Part shown: one piece after another, positions 7,883 to 16,866 of the stretch
Numbering within the stretch: the stretch's first letter is position 1
Layout of the letters: the number at the start of each line of letters is the position of its first letter
Source of the DNA: Luteibacter anthropi
GTDB taxonomy: Bacteria > Pseudomonadota > Gammaproteobacteria > Xanthomonadales > Rhodanobacteraceae
Direction: 5' to 3'
Assembly: GCF_011759365.1 (NCBI RefSeq)
Contig: NZ_JAARLZ010000001.1
Coordinates: 620,001 to 684,000 of the forward strand
DNA length: 64,000 bases
Made by a program: the position numbers and the translations under genes
Notes under the pieces: generated by a model
What the model was told of the DNA's origin: nothing
Databases searched by the model: none
What the model saw: only the letters and a program-made list of their open reading frames with translations

Positions 7883-8073
7883 ACAACCGCGTCCGTGAAT
7901 TGCGAACCGCCCTGGGCTGGTCCCAGGCGGACCTGGGTGAAAAGCTCGATGTCTCCCGGCAGACGGTGAATGCCGTGGAGACAGGAAAATACGATCCCAG
8001 CCTACCCCTGGCCTTCAAGATCGCGAAGCTTTTCACGCTACCCATCGAATCCATCTTCACGCCGGAGGACTGA
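7879..8073 (+). CDS. Small XRE-family transcriptional regulator
   Basis: This 64-residue protein is almost entirely a Cro/CI helix-turn-helix domain: RVRELRTALGWSQADLGEKL, then VSRQTVNAVETGKYDPSLPL, then AFKIAKLFTLPIESIF. There is no sensor domain. The compact class binds short palindromes as a dimer, which fits the 20-base operator at 6501-6520. ATG at 7879 overlaps the preceding stop; the longer frame upstream has no separate support. The gene lies in the middle of the operon it probably controls. Confidence 0.9.
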   Translation: MNNRVRELRTALGWSQADLGEKLDVSRQTVNAVETGKYDPSLPLAFKIAKLFTLPIESIFTPED

Positions 8074-8077
8074 CGGC

Positions 8078-9616
8078 ATGAAACGCGCTCCACGGATCGC
8101 CATCGTCATCGCGATCCTCGCCGCCGCCTTCGGCCTGCGGCAGACCCTGCATCACGGACAGCACCCGCCCTCGAACGCGCCGGCCGCAACACATGCCGCG
8201 GTGCCTCGTGTCTGGAAACTTGGCTCGCTGGAACTGAAACCCTGCGAACTGCCACAACCCCATTCGGGGCTGTCCACGGCAGCGTGGTGTGCGCCGTTTG
8301 AAGCGCCCGAAGACCGTGAGCACCCGGAAGGACGCAAGATTCCGCTGCGCCTTGCCGTGCTGCGCAGCTCGGCCCAGGTACCCGCCGACGACATGGTGGT
8401 GTTCCTTGCCGGCGGCCCCGGACAGTCGGCGGTGGAAAGCTATCCGCAGATAGCTCCTGCCTTGCAGGGCCTGCTCGCCCATCGCAACATTCTGCTGCTC
8501 GACCAGCGCGGCACCGGTGAATCGCATCCGCTGAGTTGTCGCGACGAGCCGGGTGGCGCCGATGATTCGCATCTGCTCCAGGCCGATGCCATCCGTCATG
8601 ACACGCAACGCTGCCTCGACCAGCTGTCGAAAGACGCGGACGTGCGTTTCTACACCACCACGGATGCCGTGGCCGACCTGGAAGACGTGCGCCAGGCCCT
8701 GGGTTCGCCGCGTTTCGACATCCTCGGCGTGTCCTACGGAACCCGTGTGGCGCAGCAGTATGCGATGCGTCATCCGCAGTCGGTACGTACTCTGGCGCTC
8801 GATGGCATCGCGCCGAACTCGCTGGTGCTGGGCGAGGAATTCGCGGTGAATCTCGATGCCGCGCTCAAGGCACAGTTCGCTCGATGCCATGCGGATGCGG
8901 CCTGTGAGAAACGCTTTGGCGACCCGTACCAGACGCTTTACCAGCTGCGCGATGCACTGCGCGCCAACCCGCACAAGGTAAGCTTCCGCGACCCGCAGAA
9001 CTACGCATCGGTGCAGCGGGTACTCAGCGATTACGCACTGGCCACGGTGGTGCGCATGTTCGCCTATTCGCCGGAAACGGCGGCGTTGCTTCCGCTCTCG
9101 CTCGATGCGGCGGCTCACGGTGACGTCGGTCCCTTGCTGGGACAGGCCAAGCTGCTGACGGGCGATCTGGGCGACACGATGGACGGCGGCATGCAGTATT
9201 CGGTCATCTGTTCCGAGGATGCCGACGACCTGCATTCGCGGCCGCAGGATCGCGAGCTGATCCTGGGCGACAACATGATCGAGGCCTTTCACGCGGCCTG
9301 TTCCGTCTGGCCCCATGGCAAGCGCCCGGCGGATTTCCGCCAGCCGCTGAAGAGCGACGTGCCCGCCTTGCTGATGTCCGGCGAGTTCGATCCGGTCACG
9401 CCGCCGCGTTATGGCGACGATGTGCTGAAGGGCCTGCCCAATGGCCGCCACGTTGTACTGAAAGGGCAGGGCCATAACGTCGTGATGCGCGGCTGCATGC
9501 CACGACTTTACGTCGATTTCGTGGACAAGGGCGATGCGAAGTCGCTCGATACCTCCTGTCTCGACCGCCTCTCCCCGCTGCCCGTCTTCGTGGGCTTCAA
9601 CGGAGCCACGCCATGA
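8078..9616 (+). CDS. Alpha/beta hydrolase of the TAP/prolyl aminopeptidase (S33) type
   Basis: This 512-residue protein has an N-terminal hydrophobic anchor or signal (IAIVIAILAAAFGL). The S33-type catalytic framework is visible: oxyanion segment VVFLAGGPGQS, LLDQRGTGES, nucleophile elbow GVSYGTR, and a C-terminal TAP-like domain with LLMSGEFDPVTPPRYGD (Asp) and GQGHNVVMRGCMP (His). The family includes peptidases and hydrolases of peptide-like antibiotics. ATG at 8078 has GGAGGAC in front. Its stop overlaps the ABC ATPase start, so hydrolysis and export are probably linked. The substrate is unknown. Confidence 0.87.
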   Translation: MKRAPRIAIVIAILAAAFGLRQTLHHGQHPPSNAPAATHAAVPRVWKLGSLELKPCELPQPHSGLSTAAWCAPFEAPEDREHPEGRKIPLRLAVLRSSAQVPADDMVVFLAGGPGQSAVESYPQIAPALQGLLAHRNILLLDQRGTGESHPLSCRDEPGGADDSHLLQADAIRHDTQRCLDQLSKDADVRFYTTTDAVADLEDVRQALGSPRFDILGVSYGTRVAQQYAMRHPQSVRTLALDGIAPNSLVLGEEFAVNLDAALKAQFARCHADAACEKRFGDPYQTLYQLRDALRANPHKVSFRDPQNYASVQRVLSDYALATVVRMFAYSPETAALLPLSLDAAAHGDVGPLLGQAKLLTGDLGDTMDGGMQYSVICSEDADDLHSRPQDRELILGDNMIEAFHAACSVWPHGKRPADFRQPLKSDVPALLMSGEFDPVTPPRYGDDVLKGLPNGRHVVLKGQGHNVVMRGCMPRLYVDFVDKGDAKSLDTSCLDRLSPLPVFVGFNGATP

Positions 9617-10347
9617 TCGAAGTACGCAATCTGCACAAGGCTTTCGGTGAGGTCCGCGCCGTGAATGGCGTGAGTTTCACGGCCCGCGACGGTGAGATCA
9701 CCGGCCTGCTTGGCCCGAACGGTGCTGGCAAGACCACGACACTGCGCATGCTCTATACGCTGATGAAACCGGACAGCGGCGAAGTGCTGGTCGATGGGCG
9801 CGAGGTGTGGAGCGATCCCGTGGCCGCGCGCCGTCAGCTCGGCGTGCTTCCCGATGCCCGTGGCCTCTACAAGCGGCTGACGGCGGCGGAAAACATCGAC
9901 TACTTCGGCCGCCTGCATGGCATGTCCTGGCAGGACATCGCGCGCCGCCGGGAAGCGCTGGTCGAAGCGCTGGACATGCATGACATTGCCAGGCGGCGCA
10001 CGGAGGGCTTCTCGCAGGGCCAGCGGGTAAAGACAGCCATTGCGCGTGCTCTTGTCCATGATCCACGCAACGTACTGCTGGACGAACCCACCAATGGCCT
10101 CGATGTGATGGCAACCCGGGCCATGCGCCGCTTCATGCGGCAGCTGAAGGACGAGGGGCGTTGCGTGCTGTTTTCCAGTCACATCATGCAGGAGGTCGCC
10201 GCGCTGTGCGATCGCATCGTGGTGATTGCCCATGGGCGTGTCGTTGCCGATGAGTCGCCGGCGGCGCTGCTCGAGCAGACCGGGCAGGCCAATCTGGAAG
10301 ATGCTTTCGTCAGCCTGATCGGTACCGATGAAGGGCTTGCTGCATGA
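9613..10347 (+). CDS. natA: NatA-type ABC transporter ATPase
   Basis: This 244-residue ATPase of an ABC exporter carries Walker A GPNGAGKTT, a signature region FSQGQRVKTAIARAL, Walker B LLDEPTNGLD and the switch His in SSHIMQEV. It is closest in style to NatA, the ATPase of the sodium-exporting NatAB pair, but many relatives export other compounds. It overlaps both the peptidase gene before it and the permease gene after it by four bases. Confidence 0.88.
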   Translation: MIEVRNLHKAFGEVRAVNGVSFTARDGEITGLLGPNGAGKTTTLRMLYTLMKPDSGEVLVDGREVWSDPVAARRQLGVLPDARGLYKRLTAAENIDYFGRLHGMSWQDIARRREALVEALDMHDIARRRTEGFSQGQRVKTAIARALVHDPRNVLLDEPTNGLDVMATRAMRRFMRQLKDEGRCVLFSSHIMQEVAALCDRIVVIAHGRVVADESPAALLEQTGQANLEDAFVSLIGTDEGLAA

Positions 10348-11519
10348 GGGCCTTCACTGCGGTCTACTGGAAAGAAGTGCGCGAGAACCTGCGTGATCGC
10401 CGTACGCTTATCAACGCGCTGCTGACGGGTCCGCTTCTGGGGCCAGTGATGTTCATCATGCTGATGAACGTCATGGTGAATCGCGAACTGGACAAAGCGG
10501 ATCGGCCCATCGATGTGCCGGTGATCGGTGCGGAGCTGGCGCCGAACCTCATCCGTGCGCTGAAAGGGGCAGGTATCGATGCGACACCTGCGGTAAGCGA
10601 TCCGGAGGACGCGGTGCGTGACCAGCGCGCTGACGTGGTGCTGCGCATTGCGCCTAGCTATGCCGATGCCTGGAGCAAGGGGCAGGCCGTGCAGGTGGAG
10701 CTGATCTACGATTCCTCGCGACGCGATGCGTCCACGCCGGTATCGCGCGTTCGTAACGTGATCGAATCGTACGGCAAGCGCGAAGGCGCCATGCGACTCA
10801 TTGCCCGCGGCCTGTCGCCGACGACGGCATGGCCGGTGCAGGTGGCCGACCGTGACCAGGCCAGCTCGCAGTCGCGCTCGGCGTTGATGTTCTCGTTCCT
10901 GCCGTATTTCTTCGTGCTCACCGTGTTCCTCGGCGGCATGTATCTCGCCATCGACCTGACGGCGGGCGAGCGCGAGCGGCAGTCGCTGGAGCCGTTGTTC
11001 GTCAATCCGGTAGCGCGCTGGACGATCCTGGCCGGCAAGCTGGCAGCGATCTGCACGTTCTCGCTGGTGAGCCTGTTGCTGAGCGTGTCGGCATTTTCCA
11101 CGGCGCCGTTGTTCATACCCGTGGATAAGCTGGGGATTGCGCTCGACATGGGCTTTGCCTTCGGTGGGCAGGTGGTGCTGTTGATGCTGCCGCTGATCCT
11201 GCTGCTGGCCGGTCTGCAATCGATGGTCTCGGCGATGGCCAAGAGCTACCGTGAGGCGCAGACGTATCTTTCGGTGCTGATGATCATCCCGATCCTGCCC
11301 AGTGCCTTGCTGTCGGTGATTCCGCTGAGGCCCGAGGCCTGGATGTACGCGGTGCCGTTGCTGGGGCAGAACCTTGCCATCGTGAAGCTGCTGCGCGGCG
11401 ATGGCGTGACCGCGAACGAGATAGGGCTGATGCTGGCCGGTGGCTTTGCAGCAGCCATCCTGGCGGTGATCGGTGCGGCGTGGATGTATCGCTCCGAGCG
11501 ACTGGCGATCTCCGGCTGA
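10344..11519 (+). CDS. natB: NatB-type ABC transporter permease
   Basis: This 391-residue permease has one N-terminal membrane helix, a soluble domain of about 140 residues (residues ~45-180), then a block of about five helices beginning LMFSFLPYFFVLTVFLGGMY. That order and the motif TAGERERQSLEPLFVNPV are characteristic of NatB/CcmB-like ABC-2 permeases. It pairs with the ATPase just upstream and closes the operon. A REP cluster starts two bases after the stop and may act as the transcript end. Confidence 0.87.
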   Translation: MRAFTAVYWKEVRENLRDRRTLINALLTGPLLGPVMFIMLMNVMVNRELDKADRPIDVPVIGAELAPNLIRALKGAGIDATPAVSDPEDAVRDQRADVVLRIAPSYADAWSKGQAVQVELIYDSSRRDASTPVSRVRNVIESYGKREGAMRLIARGLSPTTAWPVQVADRDQASSQSRSALMFSFLPYFFVLTVFLGGMYLAIDLTAGERERQSLEPLFVNPVARWTILAGKLAAICTFSLVSLLLSVSAFSTAPLFIPVDKLGIALDMGFAFGGQVVLLMLPLILLLAGLQSMVSAMAKSYREAQTYLSVLMIIPILPSALLSVIPLRPEAWMYAVPLLGQNLAIVKLLRGDGVTANEIGLMLAGGFAAAILAVIGAAWMYRSERLAISG

Positions 11520-11521
11520 TC

Positions 11522-11699
11522 CCGGTCGCGCGCAAGCACGCTCCTACACGAAACCCATGTAGGAGCGCGCCCCGCGCGCGACCGTTCAGGCCGTACCCCA
11601 CCCCCCACCCATCTGTAGGAGCGCGCCTCGCGCGCGACCGGTCCAGGCCGTACCCCAGCCACCGCTCCATCTGTAGGAGCGCGCCTAGCGCGCGACCGT
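11522..11699. repeat. REP cluster: one inverted and three tandem forward copies
   Basis: An inverted copy (11522-11548) is followed by three forward copies starting at 11558, 11614 and 11672, spaced 56 and 58 bases. The spacers are themselves similar (CAGGCCGTACCCCA), so the unit appears to have been tandemly duplicated. It separates the ABC operon from the convergent TonB receptor gene. Confidence 0.88.
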
Positions 11700-11718
11700 T
11701 CAGGCGATCACCCAACCC

Positions 11719-13827
11719 CTACCGCCACCGCACATCCACTCCCACCAGAAACGTCCTCCCCGGCGCCGGCTCGTAATACCGCCCGTTCGCATCGTTGACG
11801 ATCACCGACCCGATCACATGCCGGTCCGCCAGATTGTCGACACGCGCGAACGTATTCACCCGCCACGGCCCCTGGTCGAATACGTACCCGCCGGACACCC
11901 CGAACAACGCATACCCCGGGGCCGATTCCGTCCCCAGGTCGTTCACCGACGTCGCCCCCATGGCATTCATGTCGATCCCCGCCTGCCAGCCCTTGTCGCG
12001 CCCATACTTCAACGCCGCATAACCTATGGATCGCGGCACACCGGGAATGCGCGTGCCCGCTGCCACAGGCGCCTGCACGCACGGCGTCGCGATACAGGTC
12101 ATGAACGCGGACCGGAACGTCGCCTGCAAACGCGTATACGACGCGAGCAGGTGCAGGTCCTTCGCCAACTCCCCGTCGAAGGACGCCTCGATCCCCTGTC
12201 GCCGAGACTGCGCGATGTTCTGGTAGGTGGTGCGCCCTCCCTGGTTCGTGGCCACGGCCAGCTCGTTATCGCTGTCGGCCCGGAACAGGGCCACGCCGGC
12301 ATGAATGCGATTGGAGGGTTGCAGCTTGACGCCCACCTCCATGTTCTTCGACCGCGAAGGTTTCAGGTTGAACGCCAGCCCGGCACCGCCATCGGCGCGA
12401 TAGCCGATCTCCGAGAACGTAGGCGTTTCAAAGCCTCGCCCCCAGTTGGCATAAAGATGCGCCCACGATGCGGCTCGCCACAACGCACCGAAGACGGGTG
12501 TGGTAGCCGAATACTTCACGCCGCCGCTGTCATCCGGGTTCCCCGGCGTGACATACCGATCGTCCGAGCGAAAGCGCACATTGCTGTGCCGCACGCCGCC
12601 CATCAAGGTCCAGTTATCCGCCACGCGCCATGTCGCCTGTGCGTATTGGTCGAAATCGAACACGCGATCAATCTCGTCACGGCGCTTACGACCGCGCACG
12701 CCGAGTTCGTCGCCGATGAAGTTTTCGTAGCCCTGGCGATGCTGATGCTGGTTGTCGTAAGCGACGCCGGCGGCGATCTCGAACGGACGCCCAGCAAGCG
12801 TGTCATGCCAGGTCCAACGTACATCGCCACCGCCGTACTGGTTCGACAGGTCCACCACGCCACCGGAATTGCCTGCATTTCGCGGACCGGTCTGCGACGT
12901 CACAGGGATGGACAGATATTGCGTGACACTTCGTTGCCCGTAGTAACCCATCACCCGCAGGCTGTTCGCCGCATCGATACGTTGCTCGTAGATCAGGCCG
13001 GCCTGCTGCTGGTCGGCCGATTTGCGGGTGTCGTAGCTATCAGCCACGGCGGCCACCTGACGCGGATTGGCCTTGTACTGCGCACGCGTGAGGCCCAGTG
13101 GATCCTGCGCGCCCGGAATGTCCACGGCATTGAGCACGAGGGTGAGCTTGCGGTCGTCGTCGATGGCCCAGCCGATCTTCGCGTTGCCGGATTCGCGCCG
13201 GGCTGCGCTGTGGTCGCGGTAGCCGCTGGTGCGGAAGTGACTCACGTCCACGTTGTAATCCAGGGGGCCTTCCACGCCACGCGCATTGGCCGAGACGCGC
13301 AGATTGCCATTGCTGCCACCCGCCACGCCGAAACGCAGTTCGGGTGGTTCGGTGCCATCGGCAGTGAACAGCTGGATCACCCCTCCGGAGGCATTGCCGT
13401 AAAGCGCGGAAAACGGACCGCGCAACACCTCCACACGCTCGGCGGAATCAAGGTTGAAGTGCGTCACCTGCCCCTGGCCATCCGGCATGGTCGCGGGGAT
13501 GCCGTCGGTATAGAGGCGGATACCGCGGATGCCGAAGGTGGAACGGGCGCCGAAGCCGCGGATGGATATCTGGGTATCCTGCGCGTAGTTCTGCCGGTCG
13601 CGGGCGGTGACGCCGGGGATCGATTGCAGCCGTTCGGACAGGTTCACATCCAGCGTCCCATCGGGTGGCGTGGCAACGCTGTCGATGGCGGCGGGAATGT
13701 CATACGGCGATTGCGCGGTACGGGTGGCAGTGACCACCACGGGAGCGAGGCGCGGCGCCTCCTGGGCCGAGGCCGTACCGGCGAGGGCCAGGGCGGCGAT
13801 AAGGGGGCGGTGACGTGGAACGGGCAT
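11719..13827 (-). CDS. TonB-dependent receptor, substrate unknown
   Basis: This 702-residue outer-membrane receptor has signal peptide MPVPRHRPLIAALALAGTASA, then a TonB box-like start (LAPVVVTATR), a plug domain with SIRGFGARS and EVLRGPFSALYGNASGGVIQLF, and a 22-strand-type barrel ending in LVGVDVRWR, with the usual terminal aromatic-basic pattern. Plug motifs resemble siderophore or catecholate receptors, but no Fur-like box was recognised upstream and no uptake genes adjoin it. It could import a siderophore, a metal or another large nutrient. It stands alone, facing the ABC operon across a REP cluster. Confidence 0.9.
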   Translation of the reverse strand: MPVPRHRPLIAALALAGTASAQEAPRLAPVVVTATRTAQSPYDIPAAIDSVATPPDGTLDVNLSERLQSIPGVTARDRQNYAQDTQISIRGFGARSTFGIRGIRLYTDGIPATMPDGQGQVTHFNLDSAERVEVLRGPFSALYGNASGGVIQLFTADGTEPPELRFGVAGGSNGNLRVSANARGVEGPLDYNVDVSHFRTSGYRDHSAARRESGNAKIGWAIDDDRKLTLVLNAVDIPGAQDPLGLTRAQYKANPRQVAAVADSYDTRKSADQQQAGLIYEQRIDAANSLRVMGYYGQRSVTQYLSIPVTSQTGPRNAGNSGGVVDLSNQYGGGDVRWTWHDTLAGRPFEIAAGVAYDNQHQHRQGYENFIGDELGVRGRKRRDEIDRVFDFDQYAQATWRVADNWTLMGGVRHSNVRFRSDDRYVTPGNPDDSGGVKYSATTPVFGALWRAASWAHLYANWGRGFETPTFSEIGYRADGGAGLAFNLKPSRSKNMEVGVKLQPSNRIHAGVALFRADSDNELAVATNQGGRTTYQNIAQSRRQGIEASFDGELAKDLHLLASYTRLQATFRSAFMTCIATPCVQAPVAAGTRIPGVPRSIGYAALKYGRDKGWQAGIDMNAMGATSVNDLGTESAPGYALFGVSGGYVFDQGPWRVNTFARVDNLADRHVIGSVIVNDANGRYYEPAPGRTFLVGVDVRWR

Positions 13828-13897
13828 GCGACGGGTCTTCCCTGAAGATCGCCCTATGATGCCCGCCCCGACGTAGACATACCGTCCACCCCGTCAC

Positions 13898-13983
13898 TGT
13901 AGGAGCGCGCCTGCGCGCGACCGGCTGTCGCGAATAGCTTCATCGTTTCGATTTCACCGGTCGCGCGCAGGCGCGCTCCTACA
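13898..13983. repeat. REP-like inverted pair
   Basis: A forward copy starts TGTAGGAGCGCGCCTG, and an inverted copy ends GCGCTCCTACA about 32 bases later. It lies between the divergent TonB receptor and methyltransferase genes, upstream of both. Confidence 0.9.
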
Positions 13984-14091
13984 GGGGGTGCGTGGGTCGC
14001 GGCCGGGTACCGTTTCGTCGCAAACGGTTGAGGGTGGTGGGGGCGCCCATGCTAGCCTTTCCGTCCATTCTCCCAACCCATCGGTAGCGCC

Positions 14092-14928
14092 ATGAAGACA
14101 TTCATCATTGCCAGCGTGATCGGCCTCGCCGTGTCCTGTAGTGCCGAAGCCTTCCAGGCCGACCAGCCCGCCCAGGCCACGCCGCCCGCCAGCGCGGGAC
14201 AGGTTTCCGCCTCCCAGCTCGACAAGGCCATCGCCGGCAGCTGGCGCTCGCCGCAGAACAAGGCGCGCGACGTCTATCGTCACCCGAAGGAGATGCTTAC
14301 CTTCTTCGGCGTGCGCCCGGACATGACCGTGATCGAGATCTGGCCGTCGGGCGGCTGGTTCACCGAAATCCTCGGCCCCTTCCTCAACGCCAACGGCCAC
14401 TACATCGGTGCCGTGCCGACCGGTTCGAAGAGCAAGGCGGCGCTGGAGAAGAAATTCTCGTTCGGCCCGCAGCAGTACTCGAACGCAAAGCTGCTTGAGT
14501 TCGACAACAAGACGCCGAACCTTGGTCCCGATGGCTCGGCCGACATGGTGCTGACCTTCCGCAACGTGCATAACTGGGCGGCCGACGGCAGCGCCGAGAC
14601 GATGTTCAAATCGTTCTACAAGGTGCTCAAGCCTGGTGGCGTCCTGGGCGTGGAAGACCATCGCGCCGACAAGGGCAAGACCCTCGACCAGGTGGTCAAC
14701 ACCGGTTACCTGCCGACGGAGTACGTGATCAAGCTCGCTACCGATGCCGGCTTCAAGCTGGACGGGCAGAGCGAGATCAACGCCAACCCGAAGGATAACC
14801 ACGATCATCCCAAGGGTGTATGGACACTGCCTCCGGTGCTCGAACTGGGCGCGCAGGACAAGGCGAAATACGAGGCCATCGGCGAGTCCGATCGCATGAC
14901 GCTGCGTTTCGTGAAGCCCGCGAAGTAA
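14092..14928 (+). CDS. Exported class I methyltransferase-like protein
   Basis: This 278-residue protein begins with a signal peptide (MKTFIIASVIGLAVSCSAEAFQ). It continues into a Rossmann-type SAM-binding domain: VIEIWPSGGWFTEILGPFL occupies the motif I position, and DMVLTFRNVHNW and VLKPGGVLGVEDHRA match later motifs. It resembles the predicted secreted methyltransferases of COG4798. A SAM enzyme outside the cytoplasm is unexpected, so it may bind another ligand or work on exported substrates. Cys16 could make it a lipoprotein, but the residues before it are a poor lipobox. Its stop codon touches the start of the rluE-type gene. Confidence 0.82.
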   Translation: MKTFIIASVIGLAVSCSAEAFQADQPAQATPPASAGQVSASQLDKAIAGSWRSPQNKARDVYRHPKEMLTFFGVRPDMTVIEIWPSGGWFTEILGPFLNANGHYIGAVPTGSKSKAALEKKFSFGPQQYSNAKLLEFDNKTPNLGPDGSADMVLTFRNVHNWAADGSAETMFKSFYKVLKPGGVLGVEDHRADKGKTLDQVVNTGYLPTEYVIKLATDAGFKLDGQSEINANPKDNHDHPKGVWTLPPVLELGAQDKAKYEAIGESDRMTLRFVKPAK

Positions 14929-15462
14929 GTGCTGGTCGCGCTCAACAAACCCTTCGGGGTGCTCTGCCAGTTCACCGACGAAGCCGGCCGGCGCACGCTG
15001 GCCGACTTCGTGCCGTACAAGGGCGTGTATGCGGCAGGGCGGCTCGATCACGACAGTGAAGGCCTGTTGCTGCTTACCGACGATGGTCGCCTGCAGCATC
15101 GGCTGGCCGATCCGAAGCACAAGCAGCCGAAGACATACCTGGTGCAGGTGGAGGGCGTGCCCACCGAAGAGGCTATCGAGCGTCTTCGGCGTGGCGTAGC
15201 GCTCAACGACGGGCCCACATTGCCAGCAGGTGTCGAGGCGGTGGCCGAGCCGGAGTGGCTGTGGCCACGTGATCCGCCGGTACGCTATCGCAAAACGGTA
15301 CCGGATTCGTGGCTGCGCATCGTGCTGCGCGAGGGACGTAACCGTCAGGTGCGGCGGATGACGGCGGCAGTAGGGTTTCCCACGCTGCGGCTGGTACGCG
15401 AGGCGGTAGGCGGGTATCGGCTGGACGGGCTCGGTGTAGGGGAGACGCGACTCTTGCGATAG
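14929..15462 (+). CDS. rluE: 23S rRNA pseudouridine synthase, RluE type
   Basis: This 177-residue RsuA/RluE-type pseudouridine synthase lacks an S4 domain. The catalytic motif GRLDHDSEG is present near residue 38 and the family's late block [22 protein letters not shown] near the C-terminus. [14 protein letters not shown] also matches RluE, which modifies U2457 of 23S rRNA in E. coli. The start is GTG immediately after the TAA of the methyltransferase-like gene, so it is probably read from the same message. It ends shortly before a REP cluster. Confidence 0.9.
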   Translation: MLVALNKPFGVLCQFTDEAGRRTLADFVPYKGVYAAGRLDHDSEGLLLLTDDGRLQHRLADPKHKQPKTYLVQVEGVPTEEAIERLRRGVALNDGPTLPAGVEAVAEPEWLWPRDPPVRYRKTVPDSWLRIVLREGRNRQVRRMTAAVGFPTLRLVREAVGGYRLDGLGVGETRLLR

Positions 15463-15466
15463 CCCC

Positions 15467-15494
15467 TGTAGGAGCGCGCCTCGCGCGCGACCGG
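15467..15494 (+). repeat. REP-like single copy
   Basis: A single forward copy starts TGTAGGAGCGCGCCTCG, four bases after the rluE stop codon. It probably contributes to the 3' end of that transcript. Confidence 0.85.
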
Positions 15495-15558
15495 TCATAG
15501 CGAAACCATCAATCCTTTAGCTAGCCCTGCTACCAAAGAAGTGGGAGCACCGCTACGT

Positions 15559-15645
15559 TGTAGGAGCGTGCTTGCGCGCGACCGGTTGAATCGAAACGAT
15601 GATGATGCTCGCGATAACCGGTCGCGCGCGAGGCGCGCTCCTACA
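15559..15645. repeat. REP-like inverted pair
   Basis: A forward copy with variant GTAGGAGCGTGCTTG and an inverted copy ending GGCGCGCTCCTACA enclose about 33 bases. The pair lies between the convergent rluE and galactonate dehydratase genes. Confidence 0.9.
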
Positions 15646-15712
15646 AGGGTTCGGTAGCCCAAAGGTTTTTCCACATGGCCACCTTGAGATCGGTAGAGGC
15701 GGCGGGGCGTGG

Positions 15713-16864
15713 TTACCACTCTGCTACGGTGCCATCCGCATGTCGCCACAGGGGATTACGCCAGTCTCCGGCGTCACGGCTGCGCTCGATCACCAGTTCC
15801 TCGTTCACGTCGATACCGAGGCCCGGGCCAGTGAACGGCATGGCATAGCCTTCGGCGTCGAGCTTCAGCGCTTCCTTGTTGCGCACGTAATCGAGCACCT
15901 CGCCACCCTTGTTGTAGTGGATGCCCATGCTCTGTTCCTGCAGCGTGGCATTCCAGCTCACGAAGTCCAGGTGCAGGCACGAGGCCAGGGCGATGGGGCC
16001 CAGCGGGCAGTGCGGTGCCACCGCTACGTCGTAGGCTTCCGCCATCGCGGCGATCTTCACGCACTCGGTGATGCCGCCGGCATGTGAGAGGTCGGGCTGC
16101 AGGATCGAGATGCCGCCACGCTCCAGCACGTGCTTGAATTCGAAGCGCGAATACATGCGCTCGCCCGCTGCCAGCGGAATCGAAGTGAGCTCCGCGATGC
16201 GCGGGTAGTACTCGGCCTGTTCGGCCAGCACCGGCTCTTCAATGAACAGCGGACGATACGGCTCCAGCTCGCGGACCAGCACCTTCGCCATCGGCGCCGA
16301 CACGCGGCCGTGGAAATCCAGGCCGAACTCGACATCGGTGCCGAACGCCTCGCGAATCTCCGCCACGCGCGACACGGCGGCATCCACGGCCTTGCTCGTG
16401 GCGATGATCGCCATCTCTTCGCAGCCGTTGAGCTTGAAGGTGTCGAAACCGTGCGTCATGCGCTCCTTGATCTGGGCGATGACATCCGCGGGACGGTCAC
16501 CGCCGACCCAGCAGTATGTCTTCATGCGGTCACGCACGCGGCCACCCAGCAGCTCGTATACCGGCGCGTTGAGCACCTTGCCCTTGATGTCCCACAGGGC
16601 CTGGTCGATGCCGGCGATGGCGCTCATGAACACGGCGCCGCCACGGTAGAACCCGCCACGGTACATGGCCTGCCAGAGGTCGTTGATGCGGGAGGGATCC
16701 TGGCCGATGACGAGCTCGGAGAGCTCGTGCACGGCGGCTTCCACGGTCCGCGCGCGTCCTTCGACGACGGGCTCGCCCCAGCCGACGACGCCTTCGTCGG
16801 TTTCGATCTTCAGGAACATCCAGCGGGGAGGAACGCGGTACGTGGTAATCCGGGTGACTTTCAT
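15713..16864 (-). CDS. dgoD: D-galactonate dehydratase
   Basis: This 383-residue enolase-superfamily enzyme converts D-galactonate to 2-keto-3-deoxygalactonate. The N-terminal capping domain starts [20 protein letters not shown]. The barrel carries the three metal ligands in FGLDFHGR (Asp), LFIEEPV (Glu) and [11 protein letters not shown] (Glu), and the catalytic His in [22 protein letters not shown] is a family-specific stretch. It is the last gene of the eight-gene sugar operon, two bases after the aldolase gene, and its product is the substrate of the kinase encoded at the start of that operon. Confidence 0.93.
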   Translation of the reverse strand: MKVTRITTYRVPPRWMFLKIETDEGVVGWGEPVVEGRARTVEAAVHELSELVIGQDPSRINDLWQAMYRGGFYRGGAVFMSAIAGIDQALWDIKGKVLNAPVYELLGGRVRDRMKTYCWVGGDRPADVIAQIKERMTHGFDTFKLNGCEEMAIIATSKAVDAAVSRVAEIREAFGTDVEFGLDFHGRVSAPMAKVLVRELEPYRPLFIEEPVLAEQAEYYPRIAELTSIPLAAGERMYSRFEFKHVLERGGISILQPDLSHAGGITECVKIAAMAEAYDVAVAPHCPLGPIALASCLHLDFVSWNATLQEQSMGIHYNKGGEVLDYVRNKEALKLDAEGYAMPFTGPGLGIDVNEELVIERSRDAGDWRNPLWRHADGTVAEW

Positions 16865-16866
16865 GC

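Noticed and set aside
8057-9475. A 472-codon minus-strand frame opposite the S33-type hydrolase
   Set aside because: Composition typical of a reverse shadow frame; the plus-strand gene has the GVSYG elbow and a good ribosome site.
11719-13827. Assigning a siderophore substrate to the TonB receptor
   Set aside because: Plug motifs are shared by many receptor types, and no Fur box or uptake genes are adjacent.
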